This document shows positions 50,597-63,217 of a DNA stretch of 64,000 nt, piece by piece. Within the stretch, counting starts at the first letter, position 1; each line of letters starts with the position of its first letter. The notes under the pieces were generated by a model. That model saw nothing but the letters and a program-made list of their open reading frames with translations. It was not told the origin of the DNA and made no database searches. This DNA comes from Tetradesmus obliquus (Eukaryota > Chlorophyta > Chlorophyceae > Sphaeropleales > Scenedesmaceae). The position numbers and the translations under genes are program-made. The stretch covers positions 7,812,001 to 7,876,000 of the forward strand of contig CP126193.1 of assembly GCA_030272155.1 (NCBI GenBank). The letters are read 5' to 3'.

Positions 50597-52429
50597 ATGG
50601 CGCAGCATCCTATTCAAGCAGACAAGCACCAGCCTGGTATTTATTATGTTGATGGACAACAGTGGTCGGTGAGTTGCAGGCGGATCGGGGCAGGAAAGAT
50701 GAAGATACAGGCTTCCTTGTCCCAGCACTTCGGAACCGAACTCATTGCGACCGCTGCAGGTGGGCACAAGGTACACGTTGTTAAAGCAATTGGGGAGTGG
50801 GAGCTTCAGCAGTGTGGTGTCTGCCAAAGATAACGACACCCAGGAATTGGTGAGTGGCGTGGCACCACGTCTGCAAGGCACAGCTCAGCTGGTACCTGGC
50901 AAAGGTCTTGCACCATCATGCAGCTGTCTGTATGTGTCACAAGTATCAACCAGCCTCTTTGTCATGCTATGGCGTAAGGGCACCGAAGCAGCAAGATGCT
51001 GGGGGCATCTTCTGCATGAGCGCTGCCTGCGGACACCTGCACAGCGTTTTGCAAGCACTTATAGGCTCCATGCCAGCAGTGTCTGGCACTCCTGGCTGCC
51101 TCATGCGTTTTACGGCTCTTATATGTCTGCCCAGCACCACCCTCTGAAACACTCCTCAGTTGATGCATACAGTTGGACCTATTACAAGGGGTGCTGGCAG
51201 CGTGTGCCCATGCTGCAGCACCACCCCTGCTGATGCTGCACTCTCTGCAGCTTGCCAGGCGTCTGCCTGCCTTCCCCATCGCTCCACTCAGCAAAAGAGT
51301 GGCACCGCTCCCAGCTTGCTGTGATGCTGTTTTCATTGCCTGCATGCCTTGCAACACAACTTGCATGCCGCAGGTGGCGTTGAAGCGCATCCCTGATGTG
51401 CTGCTCAACAGCGAGAACGCGAAGCGCGTGCTGCGCGAGGTGTGCATCTTGCGCCGCCTGGAGCACCCACACATCATTGGCCTCAAAGATGTCTTCCTCA
51501 AGCCCTCATCTACAGGTATGTGTTTGGAGATGCAGCACTGCTTGCAGCAGCAGCTCGCGCTGTAATGGTACTGTCTGGACAGGCCACTGCCCGCAGCAGG
51601 AGCTCCTGTAGTGTGTGCTGCTGGCATGATGCTGCAGCTGTTGAGTCACACCAGACCCGCTGTGCCGCTGGCGCACCTACCTGCTTCTTGCCGCCGCTTC
51701 GCAGCCAGCTCTAGCAGCTTCCCCCCGAGCGGCTCCAACAAACACACTTCTGGCCACCCCAGCAACGCACATGTTTGTCTTCTTTCCTGCCGCAGGCCGC
51801 TACATGTACCGCAAGGGGGCGCTGGTGCCCACCAGCCTGGATCTGTACCTGGCGCTGGAGTTCTGCGACCAGGGAGACCTCTACCATATGCGCGGCCAGG
51901 TGCGGACCAGCGGCAATGTTCAATGTGCTGCTCTATGTTGGTTGGAGCCGGCGGCCAGCAGTACCGGCTGGCCCAGCAGCAGTGCAGGCAGTGCATGCTG
52001 TTGCGCAGTGCAGTGGCTGGCCCGCAGGAGTGACCAGCTAAGTCTACCTGCCTGCTGGTGGCGCGCTCTGCTCTTGCACACGCTTGAAACACCCTGCTGA
52101 TGTTGCGGCTGTGCTGGCTGTGCCGCTGCTGCTGCAGTTGTCGGAGTCAGAGGTGCGTGCCATCATGCTGCAGCTGCTGACGGCAGTGCAGTACCTGCAC
52201 CGCAACGGCGTGTGGCACAGAGACATCAAGAGCGCCAACATCCTCATGACGTACACCAACGGAGTCAGGTGCGCGGCAGCTGCAGAGTACTTGGTGCAAA
52301 GAACGTGGAAAGAACGACTGCCTGCTGTACTGGTGGTGGCGCAGTGAGAGTGGCCTTGCTGACTATGCATGCAGCTGTTCTCATCTGCACGTGCACCGGA
52401 CTTGAGTGTTCTGCGGAGCACCGCACTCA

Positions 52430-52470
<41 letters not shown>

Positions 52471-55400
52471 AGGCATGTCAAGCTTGCTGACCTTGGCTCT
52501 GCCAGGTCCACGCTGCTGGAGAAGCAGCTACAGCAGGGCGGCGCAGCAGGAGCGCAGCGGCACGCAGCCGTCAGCGGACTGCAGCAGCAGCTGCAGCACA
52601 GCTGCGATGGCAGCGGCAGCCAGCAGCAGCAGGAGCAGGAGCAGCTGGAGTATCACCCAGGGCATATGCGGCATAGTTCAATGGATTCACCGACACAGTC
52701 GCATGACTCAGCGCATAGGCAGCAGCAGCAGCAAGGCGGCAGCAGCAGAGCAGATGAGCCAGGGCGGCATGGCAGCAGCGGCAGCAGGGCGCTGCGGCCC
52801 CTGCCGGGTGGCGTGCACCACAGCGACAGCTTCTGTGCTGAGGCAGGCAATGCCAGCCCCTCAGAAATATATGCGAGGTGAGCGCGCAAGTGCGACACAC
52901 TGCAGCAAGCTGCAGCAGCAGTATGGCAGCGGGAGAGCTGCTGCAACAGCAAGCTGATGACAGCATGCATGCTGCAGTAACGCCTGCATGTAGCGTAGCG
53001 TCAGCAAGCACATGCTGCGCGTAGACCGAAGCATATGCAGCAGCTGTGCCAGCAGTGTCATGCCTGTGTCACTATGAGGCAGCAGGTGTACCTAGGATCA
53101 TGTTTTTGACATGGAAACTGCATCAGTTGCATGCAAGCAGGTCACTGAAGCATCCAAGAAATTACATCAAACATATATGTGAAGTTTGGGTTGTATATGT
53201 TGTTGTGCGGCTTGTGTGGCGCTGCCTGCAGGCCTGTAGCTGGCGGCGGGGGCGGCTTCAAGGCGCCGCTGACGCGCATGGTGTGCACGCCCTGCTACAG
53301 GGCCCCTGAGGTGAGCGGGTGCGGGTTGACCAGTGCGGGTTAGCCCTTGCCTGGTGTGCGGCAATGTGGCTGCTGCCCAATGACACCTAGTCTCAACTGT
53401 GATTGTTGCTGTGCTCAGACGCACCTCAGTGCCGCTGGCCATTAGTGGTTGTGGCCCGCTTAGGTTGCAATCAGCGAGTACTGCTTGCATGTGTGTGCTG
53501 CCCAGATCTGTGTTATGCCTGTATTGTTTGTGCCTCCTGTGCGGCACCTCTGGCTCTGCCTGCATCGCAACTGAAACTGCTTCACATCTTGCACTGCAGC
53601 AGCAGCTGCTGATCTTGCGCGGTGGCTGCACGTAGCCATCATCTGTGCTTGCTGTGCCATACTCAACTCTGCGTGCAATGCACGTGCGCTATGTACACCA
53701 ACCGCGCAGGTGGTGATGTCGCGCGGCGGCTACACCGAGGCCATTGACATGTGGGGCTGCGGCTGCGTGCTGGGCGAGCTGCTGCAGCGCGTGGCCTGGA
53801 TCGGCAAGGCCACCACGCCGCAGCTGCAGGTGAACTGCGGTGCTGCAAGGACATTTGGATTCAGCGCCCTGGCAGCAGGCTACAGCCAGCTTGTCAGCCA
53901 GCCACGAGACTCCTGGTCTTTAAAGCAGCAGCAACAGACATACATTGAGACGCATCTCGCATGTTGCGTGTCACCTGTATAGTGTGACCGCGACTGCAGC
54001 TCCACCTGAGGCACACAAGCAAAGCAGGAAGCCGCATGTTGATCTGGCGTGCCGCAATGTGCCGCAACCACCCGACCCATGCAGGTGGGCCCCGTGTTTG
54101 CCATCCAAGGCATGCCAGTCACGCCCGTGGAAGGAGAGCACTTTGCGGGCCCCGGCAACAGCGTCACGCGCACGGAGCTGTCCGCGCTGTTTGCGGTGAT
54201 TGGCACGCCCTCATGGCGCTGCATCGAGGGCGTGGACAACCCCGCGTGGAGGAGATACCTGCGCAAGATGCCGCCACGGTGAGAGTGGTCGTCTGCACAT
54301 TGGTTTCCTACTGGTTGCTGCTGCTGCTGCTGCTGCTGCTGCGCACAGTGTGGTGGCGTTACCTGCGCAAGGTGTTGCCACAACGAGTTGCATGTTTGTG
54401 GGGTTTCCTAGCTGCTGCAGGACAGGCTGTGTCTGGCTGCTGCACCTCTTCAGGTCGAAAAAGGTTGTGCATGCCCACACGCACACCAAACGCTTTATTT
54501 TGCACCCTGCTCATGCTCCTACGTTCCGCTGTGTGCTTATCTCGCAGGGCACCGTCCCTGTTCCGCCGCTTCGGCTCTGCCGGGGAGGTGGCAGTCGACC
54601 TGCTGGCTCGCCTGCTGTCCTTTGACCCGGCCCGCCGCTGCAGCTGCGAGGAGGCCATGGCCCATGAGTACTTTGAAGACCTGCTGCCAGCCATGACTGC
54701 CAGTGGCGCAGCGGCAGTGGCAGCAGCCGCAGCAGCAGCGGATGCGGCGCAGCAGCTGTTGGATGCAAGTATGGACTGTGATGGTGAGCAGCGGGGTGGC
54801 ACCCTGGCGACAGGACCTTGGGTAGAATACCTGCTGCCTTTGATGGTGTGCTGTTGCGCATGCTTGGTAGTGCTATGTGCGCAGAGTCGGAGTAGCAGCT
54901 TTGACGGCCTTGCTGTAACTGTGGTGCTGACTGAATGTATGTGTTTGGCTGCCGCTGCAGACTCCAAGCCGCGGCCACCAGCAGCAGCAGACATGCGCCC
55001 AGTCAGCATCCTCAAGCGTGCGCGCAGCGTCAGCGGCGACAGCCCAATGCGCTCAGCCATCACAGCAGCAGCAGGCGAGGTGGCTGCTGCCACAGCTGCT
55101 GCCTCTGCTGCTGCTGCTGCTGCTGCTGCTGCTAGCACAAATCACGGTAGCGACGATGCCGGCCTGTTTGCTGCAGCAGCGGCAGCAGCAGCAGGCGGTG
55201 ATGACGATATGGATTTAGACGCGCGGCTACAGCCAGTAACATCAGCAGCGTGCTCGAGCCCTGGTGCGAACCGCACCCTACCGCCGCTACCGCCGAGCTT
55301 GCAAGCAGCCGCAAAGGCCTGCGCTGCATGTGCTGCTGGCAGCAGCCCTGCACGGCCTGCTGCTGCTGCTGCTGCTGCTGCGGGTGAGCCGGTGCCTGCT

Positions 55401-57737
55401 GTGCAGGGCAGCTTTGCAGTGACGCGCAGCGGGCAGCACTACTATGAGCTGGACGATCCTGCTGCTGCGCTGGCGGCGCTGGAGCATGACATGGCTGCGC
55501 TGATGATGAGCCTGGACAAGGTGGGGGGTGCTGGCTGTCGGTGACACAGATATTGCACTTACAAGCAAATGTTGTTGTGGTGTGTTTGTTCTGCATGGCA
55601 TGGCTGCGCTGATGATGAGCCTGGACAAGGTGGAGGCAGGGACAGGCAGCGGCTGGTGTTTACAAAGGGATTGCAGTGGATGCAGGATGTTTTTAAGGAA
55701 TGGTTTTCAGTTTCACATGTAAACGTGCAAGCGCAGCGGGCTTTGAATTATTGATCAGGTTAGGATGGCACCCAACAACAGTTAGACGAAGCGCTTGGGT
55801 GGAAAACCCAGCGTGTAATGTTGTTGCTGGCGGCGCTGGAGCATGACATGGCTGCGCTGATGATGAGCCTGGACAAGGTGGGGGTGCTGGCTGTCGGTGA
55901 TACATATGTTTTGCACTTACAAGCAAATGTTTTTGTGGCGTGCTTGTTCTGCATGACGGCTGCGCTGATGATGAGCCTGGACAAGGTGGGGGTTGCTGGC
56001 TGTCGGTGACACAGACATTGCACCTGCAAGTAATTGTTGTTATGGCGTGTTCGTTGTGCATGATGGCTGCGCTGATGATGAGCCTGGATAAGGTGGGGGG
56101 CGGGAGGGGGCAGCGGCTGTTGTTGACATGGAGGTTGCATGTGGATGCATGCAAGCAGGATGTTGTGGCGTGTCTGCTGCATGGCATGGCTGCGCTGATG
56201 ATGAGCTTGGATAAGTTGGGGGGCAGGCAGGGGCAGCGGCTGTTGTTGACAAAGAGATTGCCTGTGGATGCATGCAAGCAGGATGTTGTGGCGTGTCTGT
56301 TGCATGACATGGCTGCGCTGATGATTGCGCCTGGGCAAGGTGGGGGGGCTGGGGAGTGCTGGCTGTGGCGGTGTGTCGGTTGTATACGGTGTGAGGTCTT
56401 GCTGTCATGTGACTGTCCTGGCGCTGATGATGAGCCTTGACAAGGTGGGAGACAGGCAGAGGTGCTGGCTGTTGCGGTGTGTCTGTTGTGCATGGCGACA
56501 TGTGGTGCTCCAGAGCTGGCAACCCCCTTGCTCTGCTAATCGCATGTCTGCCTGCCTGCCTGCTGGCCTGTCTCTGCTACATATGTCCACGCAACGTGCT
56601 GACATGACTGCCTTTGTGCCGCTCTGCTGCCTGTCCATGTCTGTTATGTTATGTTATGTTATGTAACAGCCCGCTGACGTGGCACCTGGCGGCCCCACGC
56701 CCCAGGCCCCGCAGCCATTGCGGGAGCTGCTGGAGCGGGAGGTGGCAGACCACAAGGGGCACCTGGAGCGCCGGCGCGCAGCGGTGCGTAATTTTGAACT
56801 GTAGTACAAGTGTGTAGTACGTTGTTTTTGTGTTTTGCTCTGCGAGCACACTGCACACCAGCTGCTGCGGCGCGCGATGTGCATTTTGAGCGTCTGCTGC
56901 TCCCTGAACCTCTGTATGCTGGTGCTGAGGTCAGTCAGGTGGCTGCAAGCTTTGCAGGCACAGCATGCGCACGTCTGCTCCTTTGCACTTGTACGCAGTA
57001 CCCTTTGCTCAAGGCTGCCTGGTGTTTCATCTGCAAACCCATCATGTGCGAAGGCTGCGGCCAGCTACAGCGACTCACCCGGCAGCCGCTCCCCAGTGAC
57101 TCTGTGCTGCGTTGCTGCACTTTGAACCCTACACATGGATGCTGATTCCTGTCATTACGTGTGCAGGCTGCAGCCAGCTACAGCGACTCACCCGGCAGCC
57201 ACTCGCCTGTCAAGCCCATGTCGCCGCTGCTGCTGGGAGCCTCAGCCAAGCGCATTGGCCCAGGCGGCCTCACAGGCGTGGGCAGCAACGGCAGCATTGC
57301 GCGGCAGTGGCAGCACCTGCAGCCTGACCCGGGGCCCAGCGTTGATGCCAGCAAGATTGGCATGCAGCGCGTGCCGCACCATGCAGGTAGGGCTGGTGGC
57401 TGTAGATGTTGCAGATGCTGTGGGAGGAGCGGTTGTGGGTGTCGCGAGTCATGCATCCGCAAGATAGTTGATGCGTCCGCAGCAGCTGTTGGTTGTCAGT
57501 TGCATGGATAGATGTTGGGGCTGCGCCACCACGTAGTTGCATGCAGCAAGCAAGAAGTGCTCGGTTGCGTCTAGAGCATGGACAGCAGCGGCATGCAGAC
57601 TTATCTGGACTTGGCCTGCTGGACTGCTGAGCACTGACAGGGAGGCATGCAGTTTGGCCCCTAGCTCTAGCTGCTGCCTTCCAGTTAAACAAGGCTTTGC
57701 TGACCTGCTGTGGCCATTGCCTTGTTGCTGCTTCGGC

Positions 57738-57774
<37 letters not shown>

Positions 57775-58407
57775 ACGATTCTCACCATTGCAGATGCGGA
57801 GCAGGCGCGGCTGGAGCCTGAGCAGCACCTGCGGGCAGGCAGGCACGGCGAGTGGATGCCAGACACGCTGCAGGTGCGGATGCGGGCTGCTTTGCTGTGT
57901 CTGTGTTCGTGCAATTGATTTTGCGGACAACTGCACCTGCGGTTGCAGTGCGCCCACCTGTCCTGTCGCGCTGCTAGCTCAGCGCCCTGCTGCATGGCCG
58001 CCTCGCCTGCATCGGCAGCTTTGTATTGACGCATGCTGCCTTGATGCTTTAACTCTGGGTGCGCGACGCGCTGTGCTGTTTGCACCATACGGCGTCAGCC
58101 CTGCTGGTGCACTCTTCGTTGCTGCAATGAGCCTTACTGCTTTGTCTGCTGTGCTGTGCGCTGCAATTGATACCTGCAGGCTGGCACGCGGCGTGGTGAT
58201 GTGTGGGGCGTGAGTCATGCTGCGTTGCCGCTGGTGCGCTGTATGCTGTGTAGTGACCCAATGTGCCTCACTGCTTCGCCTTGGTTATGTTTGCAGGCGG
58301 GCACGCGGCGTGGTGACGTGTGGGGCGTGAGCCTGGTGCCCAGCGGCTACAGCGAGGAGGCGCACCCGGAGCTGGCTGCAATCATTCGCAGCCAGCACAA
58401 GCGCTGA
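50597..58407 (+). CDS. CMGC (MAPK/CDK-like) protein kinase with large activation-loop insert
   Basis: Ser/Thr kinase. Fifteen exons (50597-50668, 50760-50849, 51374-51515, 51796-51899, 52138-52268, 52473-52877, 53232-53310, 53710-53829, 54085-54278, 54548-54783, 54961-55520, 56670-56783, 57167-57386, 57794-57873, 58297-58407) give 885 residues. G-loop GSGSFSSV (36-43), VALKR with Lys58, catalytic loop HRDIKSAN (Asp165), DLG in place of DFG at 186-188, and APE at 339-341. The CMGC character comes from LRRLEHPHIIGLKDVF, AIDMWGCGCVLGELL, FAVIGTPSW and LLARLLSFDPARRCSCEEAM. DLG and APE are about 150 residues apart, against the usual 25-35, because exon 6 inserts a Gln/Ser/Gly-rich stretch. No TxY is seen (MVCTPCYRAPE). 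Residues after about 500 are low complexity with short conserved ends. Exon 1 was joined at TCG|GTGAGT because it puts YYVDGQQWS in frame with VGTRYTLLKQ. Confidence 0.88.
54346..54395 (+). repeat. Echo of kinase exon 9 3' end
   Basis: TGGTGGCGTTACCTGCGCAA GGTGTTGCCACAACG repeats the exon 9 end GTGGAGGAGATACCTGCGCA AGATGCCGCCACG|GTGAG 90-110 bp downstream. The donor itself is degraded (CGAGTTG). Confidence 0.8.
55592..56444 (+). repeat. Seven-copy satellite of the kinase exon 11 end and donor site
   Basis: Downstream of exon 11 (ends 55520) the intron holds seven copies of ATGGCTGCGCTGATGATGAG CCTGGACAAG|GTGGGG, ending at 55629, 55877, 55985, 56092, 56215, 56339 and 56444. Spacing is 105-124 bp apart from one double interval (248). 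The longest copy (55825-55877) also includes the preceding codons for LAALEHD. The unit continues with GTGCTGGCTGTCGGTGA and a GTTGTTGTGGCGTGT block. Most copies keep GT after AAG; the fifth has TT. Some have an upstream CAG that could act as acceptor. Confidence 0.95.
56640..56669 (+). repeat. (TTATG)4 repeat forming a splice acceptor
   Basis: TGTTATGTTATGTTATGTTA TGTAACAG runs directly into kinase exon 12, so this pentanucleotide repeat serves as the 3' end of the intron. Confidence 0.85.
57052..57105 (+). repeat. Echo of kinase exon 13 5' end
   Basis: GGCTGCGGCCAGCTACAGCG ACTCACCCGGCAGCCGCTCC repeats the exon 13 start (GCTGCAGCCAGCTACAGCGA CTCACCCGGCAGCCACTCG) 114 bp upstream. It is preceded by GCGAAG, an AG, and reads AAASYSDSPGSRSP in frame before diverging. 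Confidence 0.92.
57739..57773. repeat. (CTG)n run in the kinase intron before exon 14
   Basis: About 11 CTG units 20 bp upstream of the exon 14 acceptor (ACCATTGCAG). Confidence 0.95.
58171..58215 (+). repeat. Echo of kinase exon 15 5' end
   Basis: ACCTGCAG|GCTGGCACGCGGCGTGGTGA TGTGTGGGGC|GTGAGTC repeats the last exon's start (TTTGCAG|GCGGGCACGCGGCGTGGTGA CGTGTGGGGCGTGAGCC) 120 bp upstream. Because GTGAGC in the exon became GTGAGT here, the echo is a complete mini-exon with acceptor and consensus donor (30 nt, in frame). Confidence 0.92.
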
Positions 58408-61022
58408 AGGGGGCGAAGGCCGCAGTTTCAGCAAGCAGCCAGCACACGCGCTGAGAGAGCGCTGAATTCGCACTGCTGCCATCGTCCGGAGCGGAGCAAA
58501 GCGCTGAGAGGGTGAGGCAGCTTGAGGCTGTTGCCAGCTGCAGCGAGCTCAGCGCTGTGGAGCGCATGCAGTGCCGAGCGCAGCAAAGCCGGCGTGTGTT
58601 TGATGTCGCTGGTAGTACCTGCTGGATGTGCAGTGGGTGTTGCCCCGTTGCGGATGGTATGTTGGGAACTCATTTGTGTTGATGCATGTCCTGCTGCACA
58701 AAGCCATGAGCCGGACTGCGTTGTTGTTCTTGCGTATTTATTGCAAGTGGTCTTGCTGTTGCTGAGCAGCATCAGCTATGCAACTCTGCTGGTGCTCTGC
58801 CAAATGCAGCATTGTTGCCTTGCAGGCTCGTAGTTCTGACCAGCACAGCGTGGCTCAAGGTGTTGCGGCATCAGTGTGCGGCTAGGCATTAGAAGAGCTC
58901 TGCTCTGTCAACGATCGAGTAGATGAGGTGACTGGCTTGCTTTGCGTGTGTTGAAGTTCACTTCATCCACCTTCGTGACAGCTGGACCCTCGCATGAACC
59001 TGACTGAAACCATGACGGTGTCGTGCACGGGGTCTCTCAAAGGCGCATGTATACATGTGACTTGAATACTGTGGCGCATTGTGGCCACTGTTCAATGTGA
59101 ACGTTGTTGTGGTGCACGGGTGTTGTACCTGTGGACTCGGCATGCGTGTGCTGCTGCACCTGCCAAGTGTGTAGTTAGGCTGTCGGCATCACCTTGTACC
59201 ATCAACGCAGCGTTGTACTTGTACTTGAAAGCGCGCTGGGTCCTGCAGTCTGGCTTGACTACCAGTCCCGTGCTTTGTGTTTGCTGTCAGATGTGCATGT
59301 TCCTTTTACATCGCTGTTTCTGTGCTGCGTTGTGGTGTTGCACGTGCGTTGTAGTCGACGTGGGTGTTGTGAATACCAGCAAGAGCAGTCAGCGGGCCGC
59401 GCGTGCGTTGTTGTGATGAATTAAGTTCGTGTTACTTGCGTGCGCCAGCTGCTGATGATGCTGGTGTTGCATCGGCGCTGCTGACGCTGCTGCTTCGACA
59501 ACGATGAAGAACAGCACGGGCAGCGTAACCTGGGTCACCCAAGTTGGTGGGCGCTTACAGTTGGGCGGTTCCATTGCTGGTGTTGATTTGAATTTTGACC
59601 ATGCTAACCCAGTCGCATTGCCTGGTACTTCCGCATGTTCCTCCGGCGCTGGCGCTGCAGTAGTGCCAGGCCAAGTGGGTGTATGTCCCACAGCTAGCTG
59701 CACATGGTTTTGTGGCTGTATGCAGTCCAGGCCTGCAGGGATGGCATGTGCAGTCGTGACCTGATGGGTACACATATCACACGTACCTGTGATCCTGCTT
59801 GCTCGTCATTATAAGGATGTAGGCATAGGAATGCTTGTTACAGTTGGTGTCACTCTGTGTGCACTCTGTGTTGTGTATCAGCTGTGTGCCTCTTCAGGTA
59901 CAGTGGGCATTGCAAACTTGATCTGCTTGCCTGCAGCGGCTCGGCAGCAGAATGGCCGGTTTTAACATGCGCTTTCAAACACTCTGTGTTTTGCGTTTCT
60001 ATTCAGGTTGACGGCAGCACTGACCAGGTTTTATTTTGACTAGCAGTTTCACTTGACTACGTCACTCCTTTTCTAGTAAGGATGGGAGGCACCCGTGCTT
60101 GCTGGTGCTGTCTTCAAGACAGCAACTGCAACACCTGCAATTTCAGAAGCCAACCATGATCATCCCTACCCCGGGCGCCTTTCGCTTGTAGTATTCGTCT
60201 CGAGCCATCGCTTTTCAGAAAATTTCGCTGCACTGCCTTCTGTGTCTGCTGTAGCCCGTGATGTTTTGCAGTAGCACCCCGCAACAGAACACCGCCTCAC
60301 CCAGCCCACGGCCTCGAATCGATTTCAAGTGCCCAATCTAACTCTGATCGGCTGCTCTCGCGCCTTCATTTGCGTCCTCTGCAATTTTTCGAATCGCCCT
60401 GGGGTTCAACGGCCAAGTCCTAAGCCAGGCTTCTGACCGACTGACTGACTGACTGACGGACCGTATTTCTTTTTAGTAATGGATGGATTGCAGGTAATAC
60501 TAGAACAAGTAATAGCAGGAGGAGCAGCACATCAGAATATATGAAGTTGAAGACAGCAGCCATGGTGGCAGGGGGCGCCTCCTAGATGCGTGAGTGAGCA
60601 GCATGTTGCATTCAGCTATTGCAAACTGTGTTTACATGTCAATGCAAGCTTTTTACGGCAGGTACTGCACGCCAGTGTTGGTGCTCGACGCCACGTGTCT
60701 GCGCACGTAGGGTATGTGCATGTGCTGGTTTCATCTTTTCCCCGCCGCTGACCAAAACCTCAATCTGACGTGATCAACTCATAAGAGTCTGCCAAACGAT
60801 GACGGCTGTTGTTGTGTCGCTGATGACACGCAGAACTCACTCTTTCTTCACACCTGAACGCATTAGTGTAACAAGCTGCGCTGTCCACATGACCGTCGCT
60901 TACCTGCTGCAGCCCTGTAGTTCGACAAGTTAAATTTGGTCAAGATCATCAGCCCCCACGAGCTGGCAAGCTCACTACCTTGTAGAACATCAAATCAAAC
61001 TTCACAGTGCTCATCGACCAAC
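58408..61022. other. Intergenic, no recognisable gene
   Basis: 2.6 kb between the kinase stop and the fasciclin gene start. Open frames here show no family resemblance. The part 60080-60950 is AT-richer and includes a (CTGA)n patch at 60440-60460. It should contain the fasciclin promoter. Confidence 0.6.
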
Positions 61023-63161
61023 ATGGCCAGGCTAGCACGCACCGTGCTTCTGCTGCTTGTTTTGGTGGTGTCGACCACTCAGGTAAACATGACGGAGCTG
61101 ACAGGACTGCGTTGCCCCCGGGATCTGCCGCAGTTCTTAGGCAGCAGCTGCGTGCGGTCCATGCACGCTCTTTGACGCCCGAATGCATGCATAACTTGCC
61201 ACATCAATTGTTCTAGCTACATCAATGATAGTACATCTGCATGCCAGGTGTAGCAGGCACGTGCCACAGGCAGCAGCACCCGGCACCCCACAGCTACGCC
61301 TACATTCACGGTTGCCCGATGCATAGTCGTTGACGTTGTTATCATTTACAATTCTTATTCCCAACCGTTCAGGCTCAGAACCTGGTGGCGGACAAGCTCA
61401 AGAAGCAGGGCCTCACTGCAGCTGCTGAGGTTTGGGACCTTGCAGGAGTCAGCACGCCAGCCAGCAACCCCAAGGCCAAGTGGACCGCCTTCGTGTGAGT
61501 TTGACCATCACTATGTATCAAGCTAGCATTCTTTGCCAGCCAAGCGTCTGGAGCTTCACCATGGGGTGTTGCTGAGAACTTCTGGAAACCTTCTGGAGAA
61601 CTTCTTGGAAATGATTACGCAGCTTGTAACGCCGCATGCTTGTTGCTCTGCATGCCGGCAAGCTGCGCAGCCAGCGTCTGTGCCAATCACGCAAGCTTTC
61701 TGTGTACCTGTTGGCTGAAGTGCTGCTGCTGTGCTGTGTGCTGGCTCTGTTCTGCCCTGTAGCCCAAGCAATGCCGCTGTCAAGGGCTTCCTGACAGAGA
61801 TGGGGCTCACAATGGCTGACCTGAAGGCGCGCCCTGGCCTGGCTAAGCGTATCGTGGGCAGCCACCTGCTGCTGGGCAGCAACGTGCGGGCACAGGTGAA
61901 CACTTTTGTTATCTATGTATGTTCATGGCTCCCCACGCCCCTGCAGTGCTGATGTATGCATGTGTCAGTCGAAAGAGCATGCTCCTGCATTAGGTCTAGT
62001 GTGGTACAGCAGGCACCGATCACTCTTGTTATCCATGGTGCAATATATCTTGGGATGCTAATTTGCTAAAGACCCTTTGCCTGCATACGTGTGTGCACGC
62101 CGCATCGCAGGAGATCTTTGCCAATGGCAACACCCGCGTGGCCAACACTGCAGCCGGCAGCAGCAGCAGGCTGCTGCTCAAGCAGGCCGGCGGCAAAGTG
62201 ACCGTGGCCGGCAAGCACGGTGCTGCCGCAAATGTGGAGCCGGCATATGTTGCCGTTGATGATAACAAGACGATCCACGTGGTCGACAAGGTGCTGTATG
62301 GAGGTGAGGCAGCAACCTGCGCAGCCCCCCAGCATGGATGTAAAGCAGTTCAGCATGCACACTGTTGTCAGGCGGCAGCATGCTTCGCATGTTTGCTGTT
62401 ACCAGCAGCATCTTGTGCACATCCAGGCTCCAGCCTGTGCCTATTCCGTGAACATGACCACTTCATAGTATAGCCTCTCTGCCTACGCTGCGCTGCCAAC
62501 CACCTGCCACCGCTGCTGCTGCACCTGACACATCTCCCCTGTGTCTGGCCTCTTGCCTTTGCCTGCATACATGCAGACGGCTACTACCCCAGCTTCAGCG
62601 CGCTGTGCAACGCCCGCGCCATCACTCTCTCCCAGTTCTGCCAGGCTGCTGCTGTCGCCGGTCTCGACTCCACCCTGGACGCTCCTGCCGGCTTTGACCA
62701 CACACTATTCGTACCCAGTAACAAGGCTTTTATTGCAGCAAAACTCGACCTGGGTGCAGGCGCGGCTGCGCCGTCCGCATCTGCTGTTGCTGATGTGTTG
62801 AAGTATCACGTGCTGGCTGGGCCTGCGCAGCCGCTGCCTGCGCTTGCTGCTGGCAAGCATGAGACGCTGCTGGCTGGGCAGTCTGTGGAGGTGTTGTACA
62901 AGGGCGGCAAGGCCTTTGTGAATGGCGTGCAGATCGTGAAGAGGAACGTCTATGTGGGCAAGGTGGGTGGCAGGCTACACACTTCTGCTATGGTTAACAC
63001 ACCTCTGTGCCATGCGACTTGCTGTACAAAGCAGAGCTGCTGCTGCTGCTACTTGCGATGTTAGTAACGCTGTTCTTCACACATTCTAGTGTCCTGCAGC
63101 AGTGGTCAGTGCTGTGGGCCATGCAGCATGAGTCACCTGTCTTACCACGCTCTCTGCCTGC

Positions 63162-63217
<56 letters not shown>

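Noticed and set aside
59389..59775. Open frames on both strands in the kinase-fasciclin spacer
   Set aside because: Neither shows motifs or splice partners; they overlap each other antisense.
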